DNA of 64,000 nucleotides from Myroides marinus (GCF_900109075.1 NZ_FNYS01000001.1:62001-126000), one strand, 5' to 3'; shown: positions 24,594-33,802, numbered from the stretch's first letter. Notes: a model not told the origin generated them from the sequence alone. Made by a program: numbers and translations.

Positions 24594-27443
24594 ATGAAAA
24601 CAAACGCATTTGCATTAAGACACATTGGTCCTCGTCCTGAGGATATGGCAGAAATGCTTAAAACAGTGAAAGCTGATAGCATTGAACAATTAATCAACGA
24701 AACTTTCCCAGACGCAATCCGTCTTAAAGAAGATTTAAACCTTGCTCCTGCAATGACTGAGTATGAGTACTTATCTCATATCCAATCTTTAGGAAACAAA
24801 AATAAAATATTCCGTACTTTCATCGGTTTAGGGTACAACGAGGCAGTAGTTCCTGCAGCTATTATCCGTAACGTATTCGAGAACCCAGGATGGTACACAG
24901 CTTATACTCCTTACCAAGCTGAAGTAGCTCAAGGTCGTTTAGAAGCTTTATTAAACTTCCAGACTACAGTTATCGAGTTATCAGGTATGGAGATTGCAAA
25001 TGCTTCTCTATTAGATGAGGCTACTGCAGCTGCTGAAGCGATGATCTTATTATTCGACGTTAGAACAAGAGATCAAAAGAAAAACAATGCTGTTAAGTTC
25101 TTCGTATCTGAAGAAATCTTACCACAAACATTATCAGTATTACAGACTCGTGCTACTCCATTTGGTGTAGAATTAGTAGTAGGTAACCACGAAGAGTTTG
25201 ACTTCTCAGAAGAATTCTTTGGAGCTATCTTACAATACCCAGGTAAACACGGGGTAGTAGCTGATTATGCTGACTTTATCAACCAAGCTAAAGCGAAAGA
25301 CATTAAAGTAGCTGTAGCTGCTGATATTATGTCATTAGTATTATTAATTTCTCCTGGAGAAATGGGTGCTGACGTAGTAGTAGGTACTACTCAACGTTTT
25401 GGTATTCCATTAGGATTCGGAGGACCTCACGCTGCTTTCTTCGCTACTAAAGAAGAGTATAAACGTAGTATGCCAGGTCGTATCATCGGAGTATCTAAAG
25501 ATGCTGATGGTAACTTTGCATTGCGTATGGCATTACAAACACGTGAGCAACACATCAAACGTGAAAAAGCTACATCTAATATCTGTACTGCTCAAGTATT
25601 ATTAGCTGTTATGGCAAGTTTCTACGCAGTTTACCACGGACCTAAAGGATTGACTAATATCGCTTCTTTAATCCACGCTAAAGCTGTTACTGTTGCTACA
25701 GAATTAGGTAAATTAGGTATTGAGCAACTTAATGCTAACTTCTTTGACACTATCTTAGTGAAAGCTGACGCTGCTAAAGTGAAACCAATTGCAGAAGCTA
25801 ACTCTATTAACTTTAACTATATCGATGCTAACACTATCTCTATCTCATTAAACGAGACTGTAGAATTAGCTGATATCAATGCTATCGTTAATATCTTCGC
25901 TCAAGCTACTGGTAAAACTGCTGCTGAAATAACTGCATTAAGCACTGAAGTAAAATACCAAGCTAAACTAAAACGTACTTCTAAGTTTTTAGAGCACGCT
26001 GCATTTAACAGCTACCACTCTGAGACTGAGTTAATGCGTTATATCAAGAAATTAGAGCGTAAAGACTTAGCTCTTAACCATTCTATGATCTCTTTAGGTT
26101 CTTGTACAATGAAATTGAATGCTGCTGCTGAGATGTTACCATTGAGTAACGCACAGTGGAACAACGTTCACCCATTCGTACCTGCTGATCAAGCACAAGG
26201 ATACTTAGAGATGTTACACGGATTAGAAGAGAGATTAAATGTTATTACTGGTTTCGCTGGTACTACATTACAACCAAACTCTGGAGCTCAAGGAGAGTAC
26301 GCTGGTCTTATGGCTATCCGTGCTTACCACCACTCTAGAGGTGACTTCCAACGTGATATCGCTCTTATCCCTGCTTCTGCTCACGGTACTAACCCTGCTT
26401 CTGCTGCTATGGCTGGTATGAAAGTAGTGGTAACTAAAACTACTCCTGAAGGAAACATCGACGTAGCTGACTTAAAAGCTAAAGCTGAACAATATAAAGA
26501 CAACTTATCTTGTCTTATGGTTACTTACCCATCTACACATGGTGTATATGAATCTGCTATTATGGAGATTACTCAAATCATCCACGATAACGGAGGACAA
26601 GTATATATGGATGGTGCTAACATGAATGCACAAGTAGCTATTACTAACCCTGCTAACATCGGGGCTGACGTATGTCACTTAAACTTACACAAGACTTTCG
26701 CTATCCCTCACGGAGGTGGAGGACCTGGAGTAGGACCTATCTGTGTAGCTGAGCACTTAGTACAGTTCTTACCTACTAACCCAGTTGTTAAAGTAGGTGG
26801 TGAGAATGGTATCACAGCTATCTCTGCTGCTCCTTATGGATCTGCATTAGTATGTTTAATCTCTTACGGTTACATCACTATGTTAGGTACTGAAGGTCTT
26901 AAGAAAGTAACTCAACAGGCTATCTTAAACGCTAACTACATGAAAACTCGTTTAGAGGAGCACTATGCTATCCTTTATACAGGTGAGAAAGGACGTGCTG
27001 CACACGAAATGATTGTTGACGTACGTGAGTTTAAAGAAAAAGGTATTGAAGTAACGGATATCGCTAAACGTCTTATCGACTACGGATTCCACGCTCCTAC
27101 AGTATCTTTCCCAGTAGCTGGTACATTAATGATTGAGCCTACTGAAAGTGAGAGCAAAGAAGAGCTTGACAGATTCTGTGATGCTATGGCATCTATCCGT
27201 CAAGAGATTGAGAATGCTACTTTAGAGAACCCAGTGAACGAGCTTAAGAACGCTCCTCACACATTAGCATTATTAACTGCTGATAACTGGGATCTTCCAT
27301 ACTCAAGACAGAAAGCTGCTTACCCACTTCCTTATGTAGCTGAAAACAAATTATGGCCTACTGTACGTCGTATTGACGATGCTTACGGTGACAGAAACTT
27401 AGTTTGTTCTTGTGCTCCTATCGAAGTATATATGGAAAACTAA
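24594..27443 (+). CDS. gcvP: Glycine dehydrogenase (decarboxylating), P-protein
   Basis: 949 residues, the full length of the single-chain P-protein. It catalyses the PLP-dependent decarboxylation of glycine and transfer of the aminomethyl group to the H-protein in the glycine cleavage system. It opens with FALRHIGPRPEDMAEML. The PLP lysine lies in HLNLHKTFAIPHGGGGPG (about residue 700), and the second active-site block is SLGSCTMKLNAA. It uses a codon set biased to a few codons (frequent GCT, ACT, TTA), suggesting strong expression. gcvT and gcvH are not in the window. A strong terminator follows. Confidence 0.98.
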   Translation: MKTNAFALRHIGPRPEDMAEMLKTVKADSIEQLINETFPDAIRLKEDLNLAPAMTEYEYLSHIQSLGNKNKIFRTFIGLGYNEAVVPAAIIRNVFENPGWYTAYTPYQAEVAQGRLEALLNFQTTVIELSGMEIANASLLDEATAAAEAMILLFDVRTRDQKKNNAVKFFVSEEILPQTLSVLQTRATPFGVELVVGNHEEFDFSEEFFGAILQYPGKHGVVADYADFINQAKAKDIKVAVAADIMSLVLLISPGEMGADVVVGTTQRFGIPLGFGGPHAAFFATKEEYKRSMPGRIIGVSKDADGNFALRMALQTREQHIKREKATSNICTAQVLLAVMASFYAVYHGPKGLTNIASLIHAKAVTVATELGKLGIEQLNANFFDTILVKADAAKVKPIAEANSINFNYIDANTISISLNETVELADINAIVNIFAQATGKTAAEITALSTEVKYQAKLKRTSKFLEHAAFNSYHSETELMRYIKKLERKDLALNHSMISLGSCTMKLNAAAEMLPLSNAQWNNVHPFVPADQAQGYLEMLHGLEERLNVITGFAGTTLQPNSGAQGEYAGLMAIRAYHHSRGDFQRDIALIPASAHGTNPASAAMAGMKVVVTKTTPEGNIDVADLKAKAEQYKDNLSCLMVTYPSTHGVYESAIMEITQIIHDNGGQVYMDGANMNAQVAITNPANIGADVCHLNLHKTFAIPHGGGGPGVGPICVAEHLVQFLPTNPVVKVGGENGITAISAAPYGSALVCLISYGYITMLGTEGLKKVTQQAILNANYMKTRLEEHYAILYTGEKGRAAHEMIVDVREFKEKGIEVTDIAKRLIDYGFHAPTVSFPVAGTLMIEPTESESKEELDRFCDAMASIRQEIENATLENPVNELKNAPHTLALLTADNWDLPYSRQKAAYPLPYVAENKLWPTVRRIDDAYGDRNLVCSCAPIEVYMEN

Positions 27444-27465
27444 TCTTAACAGATTTATCTATACG

Positions 27466-27496
27466 AAAAACGCCATCATCTGATGGCGTTTTTTTT
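27466..27496 (+). terminator. Terminator of gcvP
   Basis: AACGCCATCA pairs with TGATGGCGTT and is followed by a run of T. Confidence 0.9.
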
Positions 27497-27531
27497 ATAT
27501 CTATATATTATCTAATCGTATTAGGTTACAG

Positions 27532-27741
27532 TTATCAACAATACTGTTTATAACTTTTATTCAGTTTATTCACATTATAAACAAGTCAAAATACAACTAA
27601 AACAAAACCATATATCCTTATAATTAAGCACATTGACTCAAAATAACTACTTTTATAAAGTTATCAATAGAATAGAGTTATCAACAATATCACCTATGTC
27701 AAAACATCTTATTAACAGGGTTATCAACATAGTTATTAACA
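27532..27741. other. Cluster of DnaA-box-like 9-mers
   Basis: In the 311-bp gap between convergent gcvP and the helicase gene there are three TTATCAACA (27532, 27678, 27721), two TTATTAACA (27709, 27733), one TTATTCACA (27566, an exact TTATnCACA DnaA box) and two TTATAAACA (27575 plus strand; 27545-27553 minus strand). Nearly all have the same orientation, in a very AT-rich setting. This could be a DnaA-binding locus. Genes on both sides run toward it, and rpoC at 60 kb points leftward, which argues against the main origin. Confidence 0.5.
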
Positions 27742-27754
27742 ATAAACACTATAC

Positions 27755-30700
27755 TTATAAACTATCTAAGTCAAAGTAACCACCTACCTCTTTAATATGC
27801 ATAATCATATCTTTATACACTGGGTTGTGACTTAACACCTCAGCATTACCTAAGATGATCATTTGTTCTTTTGCTCGGGTTAATGCTACATTTAACTTTC
27901 TATCTACAGTTTGATCTTCATTAAGGCTTACAACACCTTGCAACTGTATTATCTCATTAATAGTAAACGAATACAATATAATATCGCGTTGTCCACCTTG
28001 AAAGCGTTCTACTGTATCTACAACAATATCTTCATGATTAGATATACCACTTCCTTCAAGTTTATTCTTAATTAACGCTATTTGATTTTTAAATGGAGCT
28101 ATGATTCCTACTTGTTTCCTTAAGTTTATCTCTCTACCATTTAGTTCATATAGTTGTTCTACCTTCTGTAGAATTTTAATAATCAAATCAGCTTCACTCT
28201 CACTTGTCTTTTTTTGCTGACCAGCCTGATACTCCTCCACATTGATAAAGATCAACCTCTTCTTAGCCAATACTTCACTTAAATGATCATTCCTTACCGA
28301 CTTTAATTCGAGTGAAGCTACTTGTCTACTCAGCCCAGCTTTAGCTTCTACAGTTAAGTTTTCTAATGTAAATGCTTCTTTCAGTTTACCTTCATAAAAA
28401 GCTACATTCGGAAATGCTGCTATCTCTCTATGCATACGTCCCTGATAAGTCAGTGTATCATGAGCATAATCTAGTCTATTAGCCTCACAGAAGTTATATA
28501 ATCGTTCGAACAATGAATTGCGTCTATCTGCTAATCCTATCAGTTCTAGCAGAGGGTTATTCGTTTTGGATAAAGCATCACTCTGCACCACGATAGCAGG
28601 TAACTGCTTGTGATCCCCTATCATAATAAATCTTCTACACTTAGGCAATAACCCTATTATTTGAGGTTCTAAGATCTGAGAAGCCTCATCTATAATCACT
28701 GTGTCGAAGTTTTTTAATTTAAACACATCATTCTTACTAGACATAGTCGCTACCGTAGATAAGAATACTCTATTATTTCGAATAATATTAGACAACACAT
28801 TTCTAGTAAATTTTCTACCTGATAATTCTAGAGCATCACTTTCTCTCTTAATGATAGTATTGATAAGATTACCTTCATACCTACTATCACTAGATAGAGG
28901 ATTACCTATCCTTACGAACTTATTCACAGTAGTCACATCTACTAGTGCATCAGTCACTGCACCACATAGTTCATCCACTGCCTTATTCGTATAAGCTAAC
29001 AGTAGTATATTCTGGTTTGTATTTGTATACAGTTCTTCTACTAATTCTTTAATGATATGAGAAGTCTTTCCAGTACCAGGAGGTCCGTTTAAGACGAAGT
29101 AGTCTTCTGCAGACAATGCATTATTTAATATTCTGTTTTGCTCCACAGACAGCGTCGGTTTATAGAATCCATAATCTATACCTTGTCTAGGAGGTAACAC
29201 ATTTAAGATCACATCACGATTACTCTTAGGTGCACTCATAAATGCATATAAACTCTTATACATACTCGTAAAAGAGGCATCCATAGAGTCTCGCTCTAGC
29301 GCCCATAAGTGATACTGACTAAAATAAGCAATACTGCTCTGCTTATGTCTAAACACGACAGTTACAGTATCCTTAGTAATACCCTGTATCGTACACTTAA
29401 ATATCTGATGCTTTACAGCAGTATCCGACTCGTCATTCCTAGGATATAATACACATACATCACCTACTCTAAAGTTGACAAAGTCATCCACTAACGTACG
29501 CTTAAACACGATTAGCTTTTCCTCCTCTGATATTCTATTCTCACTAATCACTAAATCACATAAGATGCTATACTTATCCTTCTTCACCTCAGCACTGTCA
29601 ATCCATAGGCTAGCTAATCCGTGACTCCCTTCATACTCACCTGCTCCCAACTTACTGATATACTGTTCACGTGCTATAAAGCTCACAAAAGAATAAAAAT
29701 AAGTACGCTCTAACTCAGAGCATTTATCTAATACCTCTGTAAATCCCTTTATTTGTTTATATAATAACTCTTTAAACCGCGTATTCAGATTAGGGGCACG
29801 CACTATATTTTCTCCTGAAATAAAGTCTAACAATGCTCCTACCCTACCCAAATCATCAGACTTAAGAACTTGTTCATTCAAAACAATTCTATTTCTCAAC
29901 TCACATATTTGCTGTACCCTACGCAGGTTAATATGATCCTTTCGAAGACTATTTGTTCTTGATTTACTGTAAAATATAAATCCGCTCAAATACTTCTCAT
30001 TACCGATATCTCTATAAGGAATATTGTTTACCACTGATAGCATTAAGTGATATAAGTATAACTGCACGGTATGATTAGGCTTTACACTCACCCCATCATC
30101 AGGATATACTGTACTACCAGATTTTAGCTCCACGATAGTAGTCTTTAGTTCATCCTTCTTCACACTGTGTAGTAGATCTAGACGTCCCTGTACCCCATAC
30201 ACATTACACATAAAGCTAGGTTCTAGATTGATATCACCTTCACTAGTGATACCATAATGTACGAACTCCTCCAGATACACTCGTTTAATAGTATTAAAGT
30301 GTGTCTCACAATCTAATTCATATTGTTTAAACTGTTTGATATCTAAAATATCAGGGCAAGCTGTATGTTCAAAAGGATAATTTTCGAAATGCTTAATGAA
30401 GACTGTATTAAACGTTACACCACTAGCATCCGCAGCCCCCACTAGCTCATCCATCACAGCATTAGCGAAGTTACCGAGTAGTAAGTGTTTATTATTAGGT
30501 ATTTCATCAAACTTAGATTTGATAAACCCTAACGAAGACGTACCATAATCTTGGAAGCACTCTGCTATAGCAGATACATCTATTAAGTAATCTGGCTCTA
30601 GTACGAATATCTTAGGGTGATAGATCAGATGTTCATCCACACCCACATTGATAAGATGCAATATAGCACCATCCCACACTCTATCTATTGAAGAGAATAG

Positions 30701-31231
30701 TTCATTAGTCCCCTCTTCATTAATCTGTACTTTTATATGATCTCCTCTATCAGAGTTCTCCTCTACACAGTAGAGAATATTCTCTTTTATATCTACAACA
30801 CTAACTCTAAGTCTATCTATAATGTATTCAAACTCGCTGTGCTTTAACTCCAATCTTTTAATCGGAAAAGGATAAAATCCTCTGTTCTGATCAGGTACAG
30901 GCACACTAAACACATAAGAGATAAAATCATTTACATCCATCCAATATGTAGCGAAGTATTGTTCTAAATCAGCAGAATCGTGCTTAAGCAAATCGTTACT
31001 AACCATCCTAAAGTTGTGGATGACACGACTAGCCTTATATCGATTACAGATAAATGTAAGCCTAGAGAATAGGTTAGAGAACTGTACTACCTCATCTCTG
31101 ACTACATATTTACAGACTTTCTCTAAGAGCTGTCTAAGTAATCTATAGCGAGAGCGAGTAGTCAAATCCCCATTCTTGATAATATCTACTAAAGAACTAA
31201 AGTATATGGAAGTATAATTATTATCAAGCAT
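27755..31231 (-). CDS. Dna2-like nuclease-helicase (PD-(D/E)XK + SF1 UPF1-type helicase)
   Basis: 1158 residues, cytosolic. Around residues 340-400 there is a Cas4/RecB-type nuclease core: GRLDLL (Asp), VELKSG (E-x-K) and QLYLYHLML (the motif with conserved Gln and Tyr). From about 690 the superfamily 1 helicase follows: LNGPPGTGKT (Walker A, about 717), VIIDEASQILEP (Walker B, about 847), GDHKQLPAIV, YQGRMHREIAAFPN, VDTVERFQGGQRDII and LNVALTRAKEQMII. The order nuclease then UPF1-like helicase is that of eukaryotic Dna2 and its bacterial relatives, acting on flaps, resected ends or as a defence nuclease. It stands alone with no partner gene. Its start is an ATG at 31231. Confidence 0.88.
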   Translation of the reverse strand: MLDNNYTSIYFSSLVDIIKNGDLTTRSRYRLLRQLLEKVCKYVVRDEVVQFSNLFSRLTFICNRYKASRVIHNFRMVSNDLLKHDSADLEQYFATYWMDVNDFISYVFSVPVPDQNRGFYPFPIKRLELKHSEFEYIIDRLRVSVVDIKENILYCVEENSDRGDHIKVQINEEGTNELFSSIDRVWDGAILHLINVGVDEHLIYHPKIFVLEPDYLIDVSAIAECFQDYGTSSLGFIKSKFDEIPNNKHLLLGNFANAVMDELVGAADASGVTFNTVFIKHFENYPFEHTACPDILDIKQFKQYELDCETHFNTIKRVYLEEFVHYGITSEGDINLEPSFMCNVYGVQGRLDLLHSVKKDELKTTIVELKSGSTVYPDDGVSVKPNHTVQLYLYHLMLSVVNNIPYRDIGNEKYLSGFIFYSKSRTNSLRKDHINLRRVQQICELRNRIVLNEQVLKSDDLGRVGALLDFISGENIVRAPNLNTRFKELLYKQIKGFTEVLDKCSELERTYFYSFVSFIAREQYISKLGAGEYEGSHGLASLWIDSAEVKKDKYSILCDLVISENRISEEEKLIVFKRTLVDDFVNFRVGDVCVLYPRNDESDTAVKHQIFKCTIQGITKDTVTVVFRHKQSSIAYFSQYHLWALERDSMDASFTSMYKSLYAFMSAPKSNRDVILNVLPPRQGIDYGFYKPTLSVEQNRILNNALSAEDYFVLNGPPGTGKTSHIIKELVEELYTNTNQNILLLAYTNKAVDELCGAVTDALVDVTTVNKFVRIGNPLSSDSRYEGNLINTIIKRESDALELSGRKFTRNVLSNIIRNNRVFLSTVATMSSKNDVFKLKNFDTVIIDEASQILEPQIIGLLPKCRRFIMIGDHKQLPAIVVQSDALSKTNNPLLELIGLADRRNSLFERLYNFCEANRLDYAHDTLTYQGRMHREIAAFPNVAFYEGKLKEAFTLENLTVEAKAGLSRQVASLELKSVRNDHLSEVLAKKRLIFINVEEYQAGQQKKTSESEADLIIKILQKVEQLYELNGREINLRKQVGIIAPFKNQIALIKNKLEGSGISNHEDIVVDTVERFQGGQRDIILYSFTINEIIQLQGVVSLNEDQTVDRKLNVALTRAKEQMIILGNAEVLSHNPVYKDMIMHIKEVGGYFDLDSL

Positions 31232-31301
31232 AAGGTATTATCGTTTTATAAAACTCAAAGATAAACTAGATTTTACAGTTAAGAAAATACTGAGCTATAA
31301 C

Positions 31302-31334
31302 AAAAAAAGAATTGTCTGGCGAAGACAATTCTTT
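31302..31334 (-). terminator. Minus-strand terminator-like hairpin upstream of the helicase
   Basis: AAAGAATTGTCT pairs with AGACAATTCTTT around a 5-nt loop, with seven A on the left giving a T-run on the minus strand. No gene feeding into it from the right is intact. Confidence 0.7.
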
Positions 31335-31534
31335 AAGAAAAAACACACATAGATCATTAACCTACTCTATGACATTCTAGACAAATATATACTACTCTAA
31401 CATAATTCTCTGTCAAATATTCAAAGTATTAAAACACAATCCATCTAACAATCAAATAATTAACTCTCATCCACCTATCATGCCCCTCAGCAATATATAA
31501 ACATTATACTTTGATTAGTATCACTATTGATTGA

Positions 31535-31639
31535 TGTGCTACTATTGTGTTATCATAATCCTAGTATAGTTTTAGTACCATTTTACGGTGTTTTGGTACT
31601 TGCACTATACTTACACTATACTAGCATTGTACTAGCATA
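31535..31639. repeat. Inverted array of 11-bp units, locus C
   Basis: Left arm units at 31535 (TGTGCTACTAT), 31546 (TGTGTTATCAT), 31557 (AATCCTAGTAT) and 31568 (AGTTTTAGTAC). A 17-bp core (31579-31595) containing ATTTTA and TGTTTT follows, then right arm units at 31596 (GTACTTGCACT), 31607 (ATACTTACACT), 31618 (ATACTAGCATT) and 31629 (GTACTAGCATA). Mirrored units agree at 8, 7, 6 and 8 of 11 positions, 29 of 44. The same architecture as loci A and B, with a different unit sequence. It lies in the 732-bp gap 31232-31963, which otherwise holds only hairpins and a possible gene remnant. Confidence 0.8.
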
Positions 31640-31723
31640 TGATATAAAACACCATCCGGATACAATCCAGTTTCGGAGAATTAGTATAACAAATCAAATA
31701 ATGAGACAAAAAATAGAAACAAT

Positions 31724-31748
31724 AAAAAAGACTACCGAAGTAGCCTTT
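31724..31748 (-). terminator. Minus-strand terminator-like hairpin
   Basis: AAAGACTAC pairs with GTAGCCTTT (one G-T pair) around CGAA, with an A-run to the left. It begins 2 bp after the stop of the short frame at 31751-31816. Confidence 0.6.
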
Positions 31749-31750
31749 AT

Positions 31751-31816
31751 CTATTTCTCCTCAATCTCACACCTGAGATAAGGAATATCTGTATAATCTA
31801 AATCCAAGTTTAGCAC
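31751..31816 (-). pseudogene. Possible 3' remnant of a gene (21 codons)
   Basis: On the minus strand a GTG at 31816 opens VLNLDLDYTDIPYLRCEIEEK followed by TAG, ending just before a terminator hairpin. An in-frame TAA lies about 20 bases upstream, so no longer protein is possible. The composition (acidic, amphipathic) looks like the tail of a real protein. It could equally be chance; an overlapping frame from an ATG upstream gives 18 codons. Confidence 0.25.
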
Positions 31817-31932
31817 AGACCATATATTATTTTAACAAACTGATAAGTATCATATATTCTACTAACTCTTAGTACTAATTTTACAAGTGCCAATAATTCG
31901 TATAAATTTTATACAGCTGTTTTTCAACTAGA

Positions 31933-31972
31933 AGAGAAGTATATGGGATATACTTCTCTTTTTTTATTTTTT
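31933..31972 (+). terminator. Plus-strand terminator without an obvious gene
   Basis: AGAGAAGTATAT pairs with ATATACTTCTCT around GGG and is followed on the plus strand by a run of T broken by one A. The T-run overlaps the 3' end of the minus-strand gene at 31964. No plus-strand coding sequence precedes it. Confidence 0.75.
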
Positions 31973-32581
31973 AACGATAGGTACCTTATTAGATATCAGA
32001 GGTTCATGATATATTTTATATCCTAACTTCTCTACCTCTTCTAGTAGTGTCGGGCTCAGTACCTGCTCAGCAGCTTTAGCATTATAATTATAAACTACGT
32101 AGTACTTATACCCACCATCTTTTATTTTTTCTTTCGCAGAGTACCACGCAGGAGCTAACTTCTGTACCACTTTAAACGGCAATCTAAGTTGTACGAAATT
32201 CTTAGGTTTTACCACGACATAGTCAGTTGCTTTCTTTGTTGCTAACTTCTCATTCCACTTCTTTAATAATCCTTCTGAGTCATAGTCTCCACTCATCAGA
32301 GTAGGCTCATCTATATGCTCTTTATCATTATACACCCTCTGTCTTAATACATATACTTGATTTTCGTAAGTGCTACCTATACTAGCTACATACGCCAGCT
32401 CAGAGATATCCCAAGGGAACCAATAGGTATCATTAGAATTATTCATTAATACTACTGTCACTAGGCTATTATCAGTGACTTTAGAGTCTAGCACCTTAAT
32501 TTCTATTGCAGGTTTCGGACTTTGACCATAAGAACAAAATGCGCTCATCAGCGCAACAAAAAATATAACTAATCTATTCAT
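31964..32581 (-). CDS. Secreted protein of unknown function
   Basis: 205 residues from the ATG at 32581 (MNRLVIFFVALMSAFCSYGQS); a TTG two codons earlier is less likely. Type I signal peptide, cleavage near SYGQ. The mature part looks like an immunoglobulin-type beta domain of about 100 residues (IEIKVLDSKVTDNSLVTVV, NDTYWFPWDIS) followed by PKNFVQLRLPFKVVQ and a Tyr/Lys-rich C-terminal part. No catalytic motif. It is transcribed alone and divergent from the esterase gene. Confidence 0.75.
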   Translation of the reverse strand: MNRLVIFFVALMSAFCSYGQSPKPAIEIKVLDSKVTDNSLVTVVLMNNSNDTYWFPWDISELAYVASIGSTYENQVYVLRQRVYNDKEHIDEPTLMSGDYDSEGLLKKWNEKLATKKATDYVVVKPKNFVQLRLPFKVVQKLAPAWYSAKEKIKDGGYKYYVVYNYNAKAAEQVLSPTLLEEVEKLGYKIYHEPLISNKVPIVKK

Positions 32582-32684
32582 TTTCAAACTTCTCTTTTAG
32601 TCAGCACAAGATAATAACTACATCTTAGTTGAACATATAAAGAATTTATAAAATAATAAATTAGAACCATTTTAAATAGTGTCC

Positions 32685-32692
32685 TATATTTG
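32685..32692 (+). promoter_or_regulatory. -7 promoter box of the esterase gene
   Basis: TATATTTG matches TAnnTTTG, 32 bp before the ATG at 32725. Confidence 0.55.
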
Positions 32693-32724
32693 TACTTCAT
32701 TCTATAACACACAATACATCTATT

Positions 32725-33774
32725 ATGAAGAAATTATTATATGCTTTTTTCCTACCGTTTTGTACTTTATTTACAGCGAACTCTTATGCACAAGAAGCTA
32801 TAGAAATAGGCAAATCATATACTATTAAATCTAAAGTATTAAACGAAGATCGAAGCATACAAATCTACTTACCTACTGGATATACGGATACAAAGTATCC
32901 TAATCAGAAGTACCCTGTTATCTACTTACTAGACGGAGAGAGCAACTTTAATTACTTGACTGCCTACGTAGATAAGCTTAGCAGATACCCTTACCCATCT
33001 ATCCCAGAGATGATCATAGTAGGAGTAGTAAATACGAACAGAACTAGAGACTTAACACCTACTGTGGTGACTAAAGATAATATGTCTAAAGATCAAGCTG
33101 CTAAGATTAAAGGCGAGAACGGAGGAAATGATAACTTCTTTAAATATCTAAAAGACGAAGTATTTACTTATGTAGATACTAACTATAGAACACTAGACTA
33201 TAAGATATTAATAGGGCACTCATTCGGAGGTATCACTGCACTAAATAATATGCTTGACTACACGGATATGTTTAATGCTTATATCGTGCACGATCCTAGT
33301 ATATGGTGGGATAATAAGGTAATGCTAAGAAAGTATACTTCTCGCATAAAACAAGACTTTAAAGACAGAAAACTATTCTTAACTCAAGTAGGTGAAAGCG
33401 AAAATAAAGGTCATTTAAACGATCATTACGGTGCTATCAAAGAATTTGACAAACTAATGAGTACTACACCTCATCCATCTCTTACTTATAAGTATGTAGC
33501 GTATGAAGGCGAAGACCATGGTAGTATTCCTCTAAAAGGAAACCTAGACGGACTGAGATTTGTCTTTGATGGATACAGAATTAACTTTAAAGACTTAAAG
33601 ACTAACTCTAATCTACTAAAAGATACTTTCGAGAGCCTAAGTAAGGAGATGCACTATGACTTTAAACCTACTGAAAAATACTTAGATACTGTAATTAAGT
33701 ACTTCAATACAAATGGAGACAAAGAGACTGCTGATAAAGTAACAGAATACAAGCAATCACTATACTCTCTATAA
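32725..33774 (+). CDS. Secreted alpha/beta-hydrolase, esterase D/Fes-like
   Basis: 349 residues with signal peptide MKKLLYAFFLPFCTLFTANSYAQ. N-terminal strands SIQIYLPTGY and YPVIYLLDGESNFNYL are the usual entry of the putative esterase (esterase D, PF00756-type) fold. The nucleophile elbow is GHSFGG (Ser about residue 166). The likely catalytic His is in GEDHGSIPL. Relatives hydrolyse ferric enterobactin esters, feruloyl esters or acyl thioesters; the substrate is not told by sequence. The C-terminal 70 residues form a helical tail (ESLSKEMHYDFKPTEKYLD). It is followed by a long hairpin terminator. Confidence 0.87.
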   Translation: MKKLLYAFFLPFCTLFTANSYAQEAIEIGKSYTIKSKVLNEDRSIQIYLPTGYTDTKYPNQKYPVIYLLDGESNFNYLTAYVDKLSRYPYPSIPEMIIVGVVNTNRTRDLTPTVVTKDNMSKDQAAKIKGENGGNDNFFKYLKDEVFTYVDTNYRTLDYKILIGHSFGGITALNNMLDYTDMFNAYIVHDPSIWWDNKVMLRKYTSRIKQDFKDRKLFLTQVGESENKGHLNDHYGAIKEFDKLMSTTPHPSLTYKYVAYEGEDHGSIPLKGNLDGLRFVFDGYRINFKDLKTNSNLLKDTFESLSKEMHYDFKPTEKYLDTVIKYFNTNGDKETADKVTEYKQSLYSL

Positions 33775-33802
33775 GTACTTATAGCTTAGAATACATATTA
33801 AC

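Noticed and set aside
27500..27754. Calling this gap the chromosomal origin
   Set aside because: The DnaA-like boxes are real, but dnaA is not here, and rpoC and gcvP orientation would both oppose forks leaving this site. Without whole-genome skew the claim is not supported.
31527..31781. An 84-codon plus-strand frame with TTG start
   Set aside because: It runs through the 11-bp array, so its peptide is a by-product of the repeats, and it has no promoter or homologue-like features.
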